From contig JAQTUQ010000012.1 in the NCBI GenBank assembly GCA_028707255.1, positions 1 through 46,213 of the forward strand: a DNA stretch of 46,213 nt, given 5' to 3'. Position 1 is the stretch's first letter. Each line of letters begins with the position of its first letter. Positions 7,344 to 15,178 of the stretch are shown here, in pieces. Below the pieces are notes generated by a model. The model was not told the origin of the DNA. It saw nothing but the letters and a program-made list of their open reading frames with translations, and did not search any database. The translations under genes and the position numbers were made by a program. Origin of the DNA: Dehalococcoidales bacterium (lineage in GTDB: Bacteria > Chloroflexota > Dehalococcoidia > Dehalococcoidales > UBA5627).

Positions 7344-8480
7344 TTATTGAAACCACATCCTGGTTTTCTTTTCATTGTGGACAACCCTGTCGACCGGGGT
7401 AACCACCTGGCGCTGCCTGCTGTAAAGCGGCTGCCTGATAAATGACGGGATATCCAGCTCGTCTTCGGTCTTGATTTTCTTAAGCTGCTTGGTGATTTCG
7501 TCCTCTTCGGTCGAATCCGAGAACTCGGTCTTGGAAACGAAGCCGGTGGTGATGAGTGTAATCCTGACATCGCTGCCCATGCTCGGATCGGTAGCTACGC
7601 CGAAGATGATGTTGGCATCGGGGTCGACTGCCTGCTTGATTACTTCCGCAGCTTCGTTAACTTCATAGAGCGAGAGGTCGCTGCCGCCGACCACGTTGAA
7701 GAGAACACCCTTCGAGCCGTCGATGGTAACATCCAAAAGCGGGCTGGCGAGAGCTTCTTTAGCTGCATCTACCGCACGATTCTTGCCGGTACCGCGCCCG
7801 ATGGACATCCAAGCCGGGCCGGCATCCTTCATAACCGCCTTGACATCGGCAAAGTCCAGGTTGATGACACCCGGGACGGTGATAACTTCGGAAATAGCCT
7901 GTACGCCGTGGCGCAGAACATCGTCAGCCATCTTGAAGGCGCTGTCGACGCCGGTCTTCTGGTCGCAGAGGTCAAGCAATCTGTCGTTGGGGATGATGAT
8001 AAGGGTATCGACTTTCGGCAGCAATTTTGATATGCCGTCTTTAGCGACATCAGTGCGGTGCGTTCCTTCAAATGTGAACGGCTTGGTAACAACCGCGATT
8101 GTAAGGGCGCCGCTCTCCTTGGCAACTTCGGCAACTACAGAGGCAGAACCGGTTCCGGTGCCGCCGCCCATACCTGCCGTAATGAAAACCATGTCGGCCC
8201 CCGAAATAAGCTCCCTGAGTTCGTCCCTGTTCTCTTCAGCCGCTTTCTGGCCTTTCAGATGATCGCCGCCGACACCCAGCCCGCGGGTTAATTTCTCTCC
8301 GAGCTGGATTCTGGTGGGAGCCTCTGTTATAGCCAGCGCCTGGGCATCGGTGTTCATTGCAATGAATTCAACACCCTGAATTTCTTCCCTGACCATGCGG
8401 GTAACAGCATTGCAACCGCCGCCGCCAAGGCCGATAACCTTAATCTTTGCCGGGTTTGGTACAAAACTTGTCTTAGCCAT
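7344..8480 (-). CDS. ftsZ: Cell division protein FtsZ
   Basis: Tubulin-like GTPase that forms the division ring. The 378-aa protein has the nucleotide loop GLGGGGCNAV (17-26), the tubulin signature GGGTGTG (105-111) and the T7 loop NLDFADV (207-213) that completes the active site of the next subunit. The conserved C-terminal tail that binds FtsA is DIPSFIRQP (from 343). After it come about 28 further, basic residues ending in MWFQ, longer than the usual few residues. The start has AGGAGG upstream. The gene lies 32 bp after ftsA and is last in the division operon. No peptidoglycan synthesis gene accompanies it. Confidence 0.98.
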   Translation of the reverse strand: MAKTSFVPNPAKIKVIGLGGGGCNAVTRMVREEIQGVEFIAMNTDAQALAITEAPTRIQLGEKLTRGLGVGGDHLKGQKAAEENRDELRELISGADMVFITAGMGGGTGTGSASVVAEVAKESGALTIAVVTKPFTFEGTHRTDVAKDGISKLLPKVDTLIIIPNDRLLDLCDQKTGVDSAFKMADDVLRHGVQAISEVITVPGVINLDFADVKAVMKDAGPAWMSIGRGTGKNRAVDAAKEALASPLLDVTIDGSKGVLFNVVGGSDLSLYEVNEAAEVIKQAVDPDANIIFGVATDPSMGSDVRITLITTGFVSKTEFSDSTEEDEITKQLKKIKTEDELDIPSFIRQPLYSRQRQVVTPVDRVVHNEKKTRMWFQ

Positions 8481-8512
8481 TTTTATCCTCCTACCCTTCT
8501 ATATAGTTAAAT

Positions 8513-9730
8513 TTATTTGAATATTTGTACCAGCTTGCTGGTAACCTGTTTCATCCTGTCTGAGAACCAGTTGCCCTTCCACTTCTTTGTGTTCTGGTTT
8601 TTGGCACCCCATAAAAGCAGGCCGACACTGGTTGCATATGCAGGATCTTTCAGTGAATCGGTAATACCGGATACGCGATTGGGGAAACCGACCCTGACGG
8701 GCAGTTTGAGGATATCGCGCCCGAGAACCTCTATACCTGAAAGGTTAGAGCTGCCGCCGGTAAGCACCAGCCCTGCCGGTACTAACGACTCATAATCCGA
8801 GCCAGGCATTTCAAGGAGGATAAGCCTCAGGATTTCTTCAACTCTGGCCCTGATGATATCACACAGGTCGTTATAAGATACGCCGTGACCATCTTCCGAT
8901 ATCGGGCTGTTGGTATCGATCTTGCTCTCGTATACCGGCATGACGCTGCCGTAGCGCCTCTTCATTTCTTCGGCCACCTCGAACGGTAACCCGAGACCGA
9001 TGGCGATATCGCGTGTCAGCTGATAACCGGCAACCGGCAGGATTGCGCTGTGCCAGATGCTGCCATCCTTAAAGATACAGATATCAGTGGTGCCTCCGCC
9101 GATATCGGCAAGTACCACACCGACCTGTTTTTCATCCTCTGTCAGGACAGCTTCGCCGGATGCTAGGGGTTCAAGTACCAGGTCATCGATATCGAGACCG
9201 ATACCCCTGATGCATTTGACCAGGTTCTGGATCGATGTCGCCGCCGCAGTAATGATGTGCGTTTCAACATCCAATCTGAAACCGTACATGCCGACCGGGT
9301 TCTTGACTCCCACCTGTCCGTCGACGGAGTAACCGCGGGGAATAACATGTAAAAGTTTTCTGTCATTGGGCACCTTAATGCTCTGGGCGCTGGAAAGCAC
9401 CCTCTTCAAATCGTCGGGCCTGACCAATCTGTCATTACGGGTTATCGCCACCACCCCCCTGTTGTTTACCGAATCCACATGCCTTCCCGTAACACCCACA
9501 TACGCCGACTCAATCTTGTAATTACAGGACTGTTCCGCCTTCCTAACCGAGTTTCGAATCGCTTCCTTGGCTTCGTTTATATTGACAACCAAACCTTTAT
9601 GCAAACCGTTTGATGGAGTAATACCAACACCGACAACATAAGCATCACCGTTGCCGGTTGTTTCGGCAATTGTGGTGCAGATCTTGGTAGTGCCAACGTC
9701 AATCGAAGCTATTATAGACCGCTTATTCAT
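8513..9730 (-). CDS. ftsA: Cell division protein FtsA
   Basis: Actin-like ATPase that anchors FtsZ filaments to the membrane. The 405-aa protein shows the phosphate loops DVGTTKICTT (near 11) and DIGGGTTDICIF, the adenosine motif LTGGSSNLSG, and a C-terminal amphipathic helix (KGNWFSDRMKQVTSKLVQIF) typical of the membrane-targeting end. The start MNKRSIIASIDVGTTK has AGGAGG a few bases upstream. It sits between rsmH (about 96 bp upstream) and ftsZ (32 bp downstream), without ftsQ or mur genes, so its usual septal wall partners are not encoded nearby. Confidence 0.97.
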   Translation of the reverse strand: MNKRSIIASIDVGTTKICTTIAETTGNGDAYVVGVGITPSNGLHKGLVVNINEAKEAIRNSVRKAEQSCNYKIESAYVGVTGRHVDSVNNRGVVAITRNDRLVRPDDLKRVLSSAQSIKVPNDRKLLHVIPRGYSVDGQVGVKNPVGMYGFRLDVETHIITAAATSIQNLVKCIRGIGLDIDDLVLEPLASGEAVLTEDEKQVGVVLADIGGGTTDICIFKDGSIWHSAILPVAGYQLTRDIAIGLGLPFEVAEEMKRRYGSVMPVYESKIDTNSPISEDGHGVSYNDLCDIIRARVEEILRLILLEMPGSDYESLVPAGLVLTGGSSNLSGIEVLGRDILKLPVRVGFPNRVSGITDSLKDPAYATSVGLLLWGAKNQNTKKWKGNWFSDRMKQVTSKLVQIFK

Positions 9731-9826
9731 CTGGTTCCTCCTCTCCTTATTTTTGTTCCCATATAATTATTTTTATTTTTCACATATTTGAGACCTCCAT
9801 ACATGAGAGATCGTCGCAATATCAAT

Positions 9827-10873
9827 TTAAAGGGTTAAAGACGTACCGTATACCTCTTTCAACATAGAAGGCCTTTGCCAGGAGCTGCCGTTATCTTCAC
9901 CGGGATTGTACGTCTTTTCCGCTATTCCACCCCATTCCAGATGAGCCGCCGTACGCTCGGCGATTCTCAGCTTGGCGCTGCGGCTGCGCGGGTTTTGACT
10001 GATTTCTTCAACAGAAGGGGTAATTACTTTCCTGTTAATCAGTTTCAGGCTAGCCGAATGATGGCAGTTGCAAATCATGGCTTCAGGCGGACAGATACAG
10101 TCTTTCGCTTCATGCTGCATGAACTGCTTCACTATGCGGTCTTCGAGGGAATGATATGTAATAACCACCAATCTACCCTCATAACCTAAAAGATCTACAG
10201 CCTGCCTCAGCGTCGATTGGAGGTGTTCTAATTCATTATTTACGGCTATTCTCAAAGCCTGGAAGGTCCTGGTTGCCGGATGAATCCTCCCCCTCTTGAA
10301 ACCGACGGCCTGTTCTACAACTTTTGCCAGTTCGATGGTAGTGCTTATCGGACGTTCGTTTATAATAAATCTGGCGATACGGTTACTGCCGGGTTCTTCA
10401 CCGTAATCCCTGATAATGCGCGCCAGTTCTGTTTCGGAATATTTGTTAACGATATCGGCTGCCGTAATTTTCTGTTCTGGATCGAAACGCATATCCAGCG
10501 GAGCGGCATATTGAAAGCTGAAACCGCGGCCATTATCGTTAAGCTGCAAGGATGAGAGACCAAGGTCTAACAGTATGCCGTGAACCGGCCTGAAATCGTA
10601 TTTGGCGCATACCTTTTCCAGGTTTACGAAATTGTCGTTTTCTATCACGACCGAACTACCGTATCCGGCAAGCCGCTTGCGCGCTGTTTCCACCGCCGAC
10701 GGGTCGGCATCGATACCGAGAAGCTGACCACCGGGAGAACTGTGTTTTAATATGGCGCCGGCATGACCGCCGGTTCCTGCCGTACAATCTATATAACGCC
10801 CGCCGGGTTGCACCGCCAGACCTTCGATAACCTCTTTCTGCATTACAGGAATATGTACTTTGTATGACCTCAT
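9827..10873 (-). CDS. rsmH: 16S rRNA m4C1402 methyltransferase RsmH (MraW)
   Basis: SAM-dependent N4-methyltransferase acting on cytidine 1402 of 16S rRNA. Motif I is [16 protein letters not shown] (27-42), followed by [22 protein letters not shown] and [16 protein letters not shown], all family hallmarks. Length 348 aa against about 310 usual; the extra is a C-terminal tail of some 35 residues after the conserved AKLRIAER. The start lies 5 bp after mraZ, so the two are coupled. In most bacteria ftsL, ftsI and mur genes follow; here ftsA follows directly. Confidence 0.97.
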   Translation of the reverse strand: MRSYKVHIPVMQKEVIEGLAVQPGGRYIDCTAGTGGHAGAILKHSSPGGQLLGIDADPSAVETARKRLAGYGSSVVIENDNFVNLEKVCAKYDFRPVHGILLDLGLSSLQLNDNGRGFSFQYAAPLDMRFDPEQKITAADIVNKYSETELARIIRDYGEEPGSNRIARFIINERPISTTIELAKVVEQAVGFKRGRIHPATRTFQALRIAVNNELEHLQSTLRQAVDLLGYEGRLVVITYHSLEDRIVKQFMQHEAKDCICPPEAMICNCHHSASLKLINRKVITPSVEEISQNPRSRSAKLRIAERTAAHLEWGGIAEKTYNPGEDNGSSWQRPSMLKEVYGTSLTL

Positions 10874-10878
10874 ATCAA

Positions 10879-11316
10879 CTAAGCCTCTTTATTCTCTTCC
10901 ATGTTCTCGATTATTTCCCACACCTTTTCACGGCTGCTGGCTTTTTCATTTTCCCATGCTGTTTTGTTCCATAACTCAAGGTAGTTATTGGCGCCCACCA
11001 CAATTACTTCCTCATCTATCCCTGCATGCTCCCTTAACTGCACCGGTAAGCTTATTCTGCCCTGCCCGTCAACATTGATGTGGAAAGCCGTAGAGAATAA
11101 AGCCCTGTTCAACTGCCTGAGCTTACTATGGGTGACACCGCTTTTACTGTTGAGCGATTCGGCTATCCTGGCCCACTCGGTCATGGTATACGCTGTGATA
11201 CAGTTTTCCACACCGGGTATTAAAACCAGCCCGTCTTTCAACTGGGTCCTGAAACGCGGCGGCAGAGGTATCCTGCCCTTTTCATCCATCCTGTAACCGA
11301 ATTCACCGAAAAACAT
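10879..11316 (-). CDS. mraZ: Transcriptional regulator MraZ
   Basis: AbrB-fold DNA-binding regulator of the division cluster, working as a ring-shaped oligomer. Both family DxxxR repeats are visible: [14 protein letters not shown] near the N-terminus and [16 protein letters not shown] in the second half. I chose the second ATG (11316; [15 protein letters not shown]), which gives the family-typical beginning and a nine-base distance from AAAGGA; an ATG six bases upstream (11322) is only three bases from that site. First gene of mraZ-rsmH-ftsA-ftsZ, likely autorepressed through the box array upstream. Confidence 0.95.
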   Translation of the reverse strand: MFFGEFGYRMDEKGRIPLPPRFRTQLKDGLVLIPGVENCITAYTMTEWARIAESLNSKSGVTHSKLRQLNRALFSTAFHINVDGQGRISLPVQLREHAGIDEEVIVVGANNYLELWNKTAWENEKASSREKVWEIIENMEENKEA

Positions 11317-11396
11317 TTCCATAAATCCTTTATGCTGACCAGCTTATCATTATTTTTCCCACCGCCCCGAAAAAAGGCTTATTGCCATCCCTTTTT

Positions 11397-11452
11397 CTCC
11401 CACTTTCTACCACTTTCTACCATTCTACTACATTTAGCCCTGCGTTTGTCAA
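11397..11452 (-). promoter_or_regulatory. mraZ promoter with a 10-bp-periodic MraZ box array
   Basis: On the coding strand TTGACA (11447-11452) is followed, 19 bp later, by TAGAAT (11422-11427). Four imperfect 10-bp repeats (11397-11436) run through and past this -10; the two best are AAAGTGGTAG and AAAGTGGGAG. AAAGTGG-N3 direct repeats with a 10-bp period are the published MraZ operator pattern, and TGGG repeats with the same spacing serve in E. coli. Bound MraZ would cover the -10 and start site. The remaining gap to 11719 shows nothing else clear. Confidence 0.75.
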
Positions 11453-11719
11453 TACTTTATAGCTCTTTTTTTAATATTTAGTAGATAATTCTTTTTACCA
11501 CGCTTGTTTATGGTAATAAAGTACTCATCCGGAACCCCCCGCGGAAATATTCTGTAATGCCGGAATTGATAATATAATTAAGAATTATCTGGTGGAGCTG
11601 GGGCTATTTTTTTTACCCTGATATGCCGTTCACAGCGCGTATGTATACCTTTGCCTTTGAAGAGATGTTATAATCTAAACACAACTATGGATTACAAGAA
11701 CTAAATATCGGAGGTAAGC

Positions 11720-13156
11720 ATGAGAAAAGCCGGAATAGCTTTAAGCGTTATTGCCGCGCTGTTGTTACTTTTTGTTTCCGGCTGTCAGCCTGAAGAAGTA
11801 ACAACGACAGTCATTTCTACTAAATCTACCACTATTACACAGACTCTTCCTGCATCTACGATCATACAGACATTGCCCGTACTGACAACCGTAACCAGTA
11901 CAGTAACGTTTACTCCTGCGACAACCAGTGCTTCGGCCACCGCTACGAACACAACAACTCCGGTTGAAACAACCGAGACTGAGTCTACGCAGAGGCCTTA
12001 TAGGCCAATGGACATATTCAGCGGTAAGTTCAATCCCTATGCCGATATGGACGATATTTTTACCGTTTTTGCAGCTTCCTTCAATAAAGGCTCGCCAAAG
12101 CTGGAGGGCAGGAATCCATTTGTCCTTTCCATGACAGCCGAGGGCAATATGTATGCGGCCGTGGCCTATCTCGCGGACATGGCGGGGCTTTCGGAGGAAG
12201 AAAAAAATAACCGCTTCAATGACTATTCGGAGTACGGTTTCTGCGAGTTTACCGGCACGGACGGCCGCGTGGTCACGATAAGTCAGACACAGCCCCACGA
12301 CGAGCAGCACGAAAACGGAGCCTGCCTCATCAAATTGACTTACGATGTACCTGCCATGGACATGGAGAAATATATTGATCTGATACGGGATAACTACAAC
12401 ATGAATGCTTTGTCCTCTTTCGCAGAATATATGGATATCGAGACAGACTTTGCCGAATGCAGCATAGACGTGGATATACAAAGAAACGAAACCACCGTTG
12501 CTGTGCAATACTATGTTGACGATTCCGAGGCGTTACAACAGAGCATCGCTGCTGGCCTGCAAAGCGAATGGGGAGAATGGTACGGGCATCCGTCGACCAA
12601 TATCACCTACGGACTGATAAGAAACACTCTCGTATTCGACAGCAGGTTTGGGGATGCTGTACTAATCATACAAACAAGCAATGAAGTCAATTCCCCGCTG
12701 AGTGAATACGTTGAGCCGGAGTTCTCTTTAGTAAAATTCGGCTTCGGCTTCGACGATGCCGGGACGTGCGGCGTATATGAGGAGCGCGAACCGCATTATA
12801 AGTCGGTCGCTATACACAGGCCGGAATGGGGTGAGCATCCCGACGGCTGGAACATCGAGCTTTGTGACACCAACATAAATGGTTATAGCTTGATAATGTG
12901 GTATTACGCAGACGAAGATAAATATCTAATACAGATAGACAGGGATAATGTGAGCGCAAGATTCGATTATTTTCCGTTAACGGGCGAATACAGCGAAGGT
13001 TACCCCGACCCTGATTCAGTGCAACAGATGTTCAACGATGCTTTTGGTACGCAAGGCGATGGTTTTCAGGATAAGCCATTGGCTCATATGGAACAGCTTG
13101 TCCAAGAGTTATTTGGCATGAGTATCGACGAACTGTACTTGTTGCCAAAGCAATAA
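11720..13156 (+). CDS. Lipoprotein with Thr/Ser-rich linker, unknown function
   Basis: A 478-aa protein with a lipoprotein signal peptide (hydrophobic 5-19, lipobox VSGC, Cys22). Residues 24-85 are a Thr/Ser-rich, low-complexity linker that would hold the rest away from the membrane. The remaining 390 residues are acidic and rich in aromatic residues, with no motif I recognise. GGAGGT lies five bases before the ATG. It is transcribed away from mraZ and ends before a good terminator, so it is a single-gene unit. A surface role is inferred only from the signal and linker. Confidence 0.8.
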   Translation: MRKAGIALSVIAALLLLFVSGCQPEEVTTTVISTKSTTITQTLPASTIIQTLPVLTTVTSTVTFTPATTSASATATNTTTPVETTETESTQRPYRPMDIFSGKFNPYADMDDIFTVFAASFNKGSPKLEGRNPFVLSMTAEGNMYAAVAYLADMAGLSEEEKNNRFNDYSEYGFCEFTGTDGRVVTISQTQPHDEQHENGACLIKLTYDVPAMDMEKYIDLIRDNYNMNALSSFAEYMDIETDFAECSIDVDIQRNETTVAVQYYVDDSEALQQSIAAGLQSEWGEWYGHPSTNITYGLIRNTLVFDSRFGDAVLIIQTSNEVNSPLSEYVEPEFSLVKFGFGFDDAGTCGVYEEREPHYKSVAIHRPEWGEHPDGWNIELCDTNINGYSLIMWYYADEDKYLIQIDRDNVSARFDYFPLTGEYSEGYPDPDSVQQMFNDAFGTQGDGFQDKPLAHMEQLVQELFGMSIDELYLLPKQ

Positions 13157-13225
13157 AAGCGTCGCGAGCTATATACTATTCACATTAATTAAGCTGATCA
13201 TCATATGAAATTGAAGATTTTTTCC

Positions 13226-13259
13226 AGAGCAGCCGATTTTCTCGGCTGCTCTATTTTTA
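13226..13259 (+). terminator. Terminator after the Thr-rich lipoprotein gene
   Basis: AGAGCAGCCGA - ttttc - TCGGCTGCTCT followed by ATTTTTA: an 11-bp perfect stem with a U-rich tail, 70 nt after the stop. The following 190 bp up to the DUF3795 gene hold no supported gene; a 31-codon frame from 13287 has no ribosome site. Confidence 0.88.
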
Positions 13260-13449
13260 TACCACCTGTCAGAAAAAGCGTCAGCTATGACGAAGCCGGA
13301 AGAGAAAGGCCGCTTCGAACTGTCCACCGGAATAGAGGAAACAGGAAGAAAACCTGACAGCATCATTACAAAGAAAAGATAATCAAGCAGAAGCTATCCG
13401 GCGAGGAACACAGGGAACAAAACCGTACCATTTATGATAAAATAACCAT

Positions 13450-13869
13450 GTGTTAAAACTTGCTTATTGCGGAAACGATTGCAACCAGTGTCTCAGACAT
13501 GTAGCCACACAGCAGGGAAGCGAACAATTGAAACAGGTGGCTATCCTGTGGAAAAACCTGGGGTACAGGGATGAACTGGAAGCCCCGGAAAAAATAGCCT
13601 GTTACGGTTGTTCATCGTCTGCCTGGTGCAGACACGGCATCAAGGAATGCGCGTTGGAGGGTAAAGTCGATAATTGCAGACGTTGCAGTAAGTATCCATG
13701 CGATAAAATCGATACCATGTTCCAATGGGCTTATAAACATGTCGAGCGTATGAAAGAAAAATGTTCCACAGAAGGATACGAGTTTATTTTAAATGCCATA
13801 AACGATAAAAAACACAACCTTGATAAAGAGCATGCTTATTACGCAATTACTGAATATCATGAAGGATAA
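13450..13869 (+). CDS. DUF3795-type cysteine-rich protein
   Basis: A 139-aa protein with paired cysteines: YCGNDCNQCLRH near the N-terminus, CYGCSSSAWC in the middle and CRRCSKYPCDK after it. This is the pattern of the DUF3795 family, small cytoplasmic proteins presumed to bind zinc or an Fe-S cluster; no activity is known. The start must be the GTG at 13450 because a TAA lies four codons upstream and the overlapping ATG at 13448 stops at once. The ribosome site is weak. It precedes trmD by 33 bp on the same strand. Confidence 0.8.
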   Translation: MLKLAYCGNDCNQCLRHVATQQGSEQLKQVAILWKNLGYRDELEAPEKIACYGCSSSAWCRHGIKECALEGKVDNCRRCSKYPCDKIDTMFQWAYKHVERMKEKCSTEGYEFILNAINDKKHNLDKEHAYYAITEYHEG

Positions 13870-13902
13870 AATAATTTATGACTTTTTAACAGGAGCAACC
13901 GA

Positions 13903-14655
13903 TTGAGAATCGATATTCTGACACTGTTTCCTAAAATGTTCGAGGATTTTTCCAGCACCGGTATTTTCCAGCGGGCGATTGAAAACAAACTGGTAGAATT
14001 AAATGTGTATAATATCCGTGATTATACCCACGACAAGCACCACGTAGTGGACGATTACCCATATGGCGGCGGCGCGGGGATGGTGATGAAACCGGAGCCG
14101 ATTTTCGAAGCGGTGGAGAGCATCCTACAACCCAATGATAAGGATGAAAAGGTGTCCGTTATTTTAACAACACCACGAGGAAGGCTGTTTACGCAAAAAA
14201 TTGCCGATGAGCTTACACAATATGACCGTCTTGTTATCATTTGCGGGCACTATGAGGGCGTCGATGAGCGCATACACCGCTATCTGGCGAACGATGAAAT
14301 AAGTATCGGGGATTACGTACTAAGCGGCGGTGAACCGGCTGCAACGGTCATTGTGGACGCAGTGACACGACTCATACCCGGAGTACTGGGTTCCGAAGAA
14401 TCAGCCAAAGACGATTCCCATTCAGGGGGATTGCTGGAATACCCTCAATATACCAGACCTCCGGTTTTCAGGGATTGGGAAGTACCCGAAATCCTGCTTT
14501 CCGGCAATCACGGAGAAATCGCCAGGTGGCGCCGTGAGCAATCGCTAATAAGAACTGCCGAGCGCCGCCCGGAGCTCTTGGATAAGGTTGAACTGAGCAG
14601 TAAGGAAATCAGGCTGGTAAATGAAAAACGCAAAAATCTTTCAGAAGAAGAATAA
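13903..14655 (+). CDS. trmD: tRNA (guanine-37-N1)-methyltransferase TrmD
   Basis: Methylates G37 next to the anticodon, which prevents +1 frameshifting. The SPOUT trefoil-knot hallmarks are present: [32 protein letters not shown] and [14 protein letters not shown], with a C-terminal tRNA-binding domain. The start is TTG (13903), eight bases after AGGAG. Length 250 aa is normal. It is followed 83 bp later by rplS, the usual partner in bacteria; rpsP and rimM, often upstream, are absent here. Confidence 0.97.
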   Translation: MRIDILTLFPKMFEDFSSTGIFQRAIENKLVELNVYNIRDYTHDKHHVVDDYPYGGGAGMVMKPEPIFEAVESILQPNDKDEKVSVILTTPRGRLFTQKIADELTQYDRLVIICGHYEGVDERIHRYLANDEISIGDYVLSGGEPAATVIVDAVTRLIPGVLGSEESAKDDSHSGGLLEYPQYTRPPVFRDWEVPEILLSGNHGEIARWRREQSLIRTAERRPELLDKVELSSKEIRLVNEKRKNLSEEE

Positions 14656-14738
14656 AGTAATCGAAACTTCAGCTTGGGTAAACTTGAAAAATTTTGCCGA
14701 TAATGCTTTAATAAACAGATTAAGGAGTTCAATCAATA

Positions 14739-15086
14739 ATGAATGTCAAAACACTAATAGAAGAAGTAAAATCCAATCCGGATATTCCCGAACTTGCATC
14801 CGGTGATACCGTTAAAGTACACAGCCTTATCAAGGAAGGCGATAAGGAACGTATCCAGGTATTCCAAGGGCTGGTAATCAGGATATGCCGCAGAGCCGAT
14901 GGAGGCAACTTCACCGTCAGGCGTATATCGCACGGCGTGGGCGTAGAAAGAACCTTCCAGTTTATGTCGCCGCTGGTCGCCAAAGTTGAAGTGACCCGTC
15001 ACGGAAAGGTGCGCCGGGCAAAATTATTCTACCTGCGCAAATTAAGCGGTAAAGCCGCCCGTATCAAAGAAAAACGCGATTTATAG
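14739..15086 (+). CDS. rplS: 50S ribosomal protein L19
   Basis: L19 lies at the interface of the 50S and 30S subunits. The 115-aa protein shows the conserved start [20 protein letters not shown], the [14 protein letters not shown] strand and the C-terminal [20 protein letters not shown] signature. It starts 83 bp after trmD behind AAGGAG and is followed by a terminator, so trmD-rplS forms one unit. Confidence 0.98.
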   Translation: MNVKTLIEEVKSNPDIPELASGDTVKVHSLIKEGDKERIQVFQGLVIRICRRADGGNFTVRRISHGVGVERTFQFMSPLVAKVEVTRHGKVRRAKLFYLRKLSGKAARIKEKRDL

Positions 15087-15098
15087 AAGTAACGACAG

Positions 15099-15135
15099 CA
15101 GCAGGTTTTCTATCTTTAGAGAAGCCTGCTGTTTT
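15099..15135 (+). terminator. Terminator after rplS
   Basis: CAGCAGG (15099-15105) pairs with CCTGCTG (15125-15131), followed by TTTT; a short UCU/AGA helix can form within the 19-nt loop. It stands 13 nt after the rplS stop. Confidence 0.75.
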
Positions 15136-15178
15136 AGTTAGCATAGATTAACTCCATTTAAATTAAGGAGTGCGCGTT

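Noticed and set aside
7696-8262. 188-codon plus-strand frame opposite ftsZ
   Set aside because: Antisense shadow caused by ftsZ codon use; ftsZ itself is beyond doubt.
11765-12508. 247-codon open frame on the minus strand opposite the Thr-rich lipoprotein
   Set aside because: It lies wholly inside a gene with a good signal peptide, lipobox and ribosome site; its product has no recognisable domain and no site before its start.
13287-13382. 31-codon frame between the lipoprotein terminator and the DUF3795 gene
   Set aside because: No ribosome site, no hydrophobic or conserved pattern; length expected by chance.
15170-15178. GTG at 15170 as the start of priA
   Set aside because: It overlaps the AAGGAG ribosome site; TTG at 15179 has the correct spacing.
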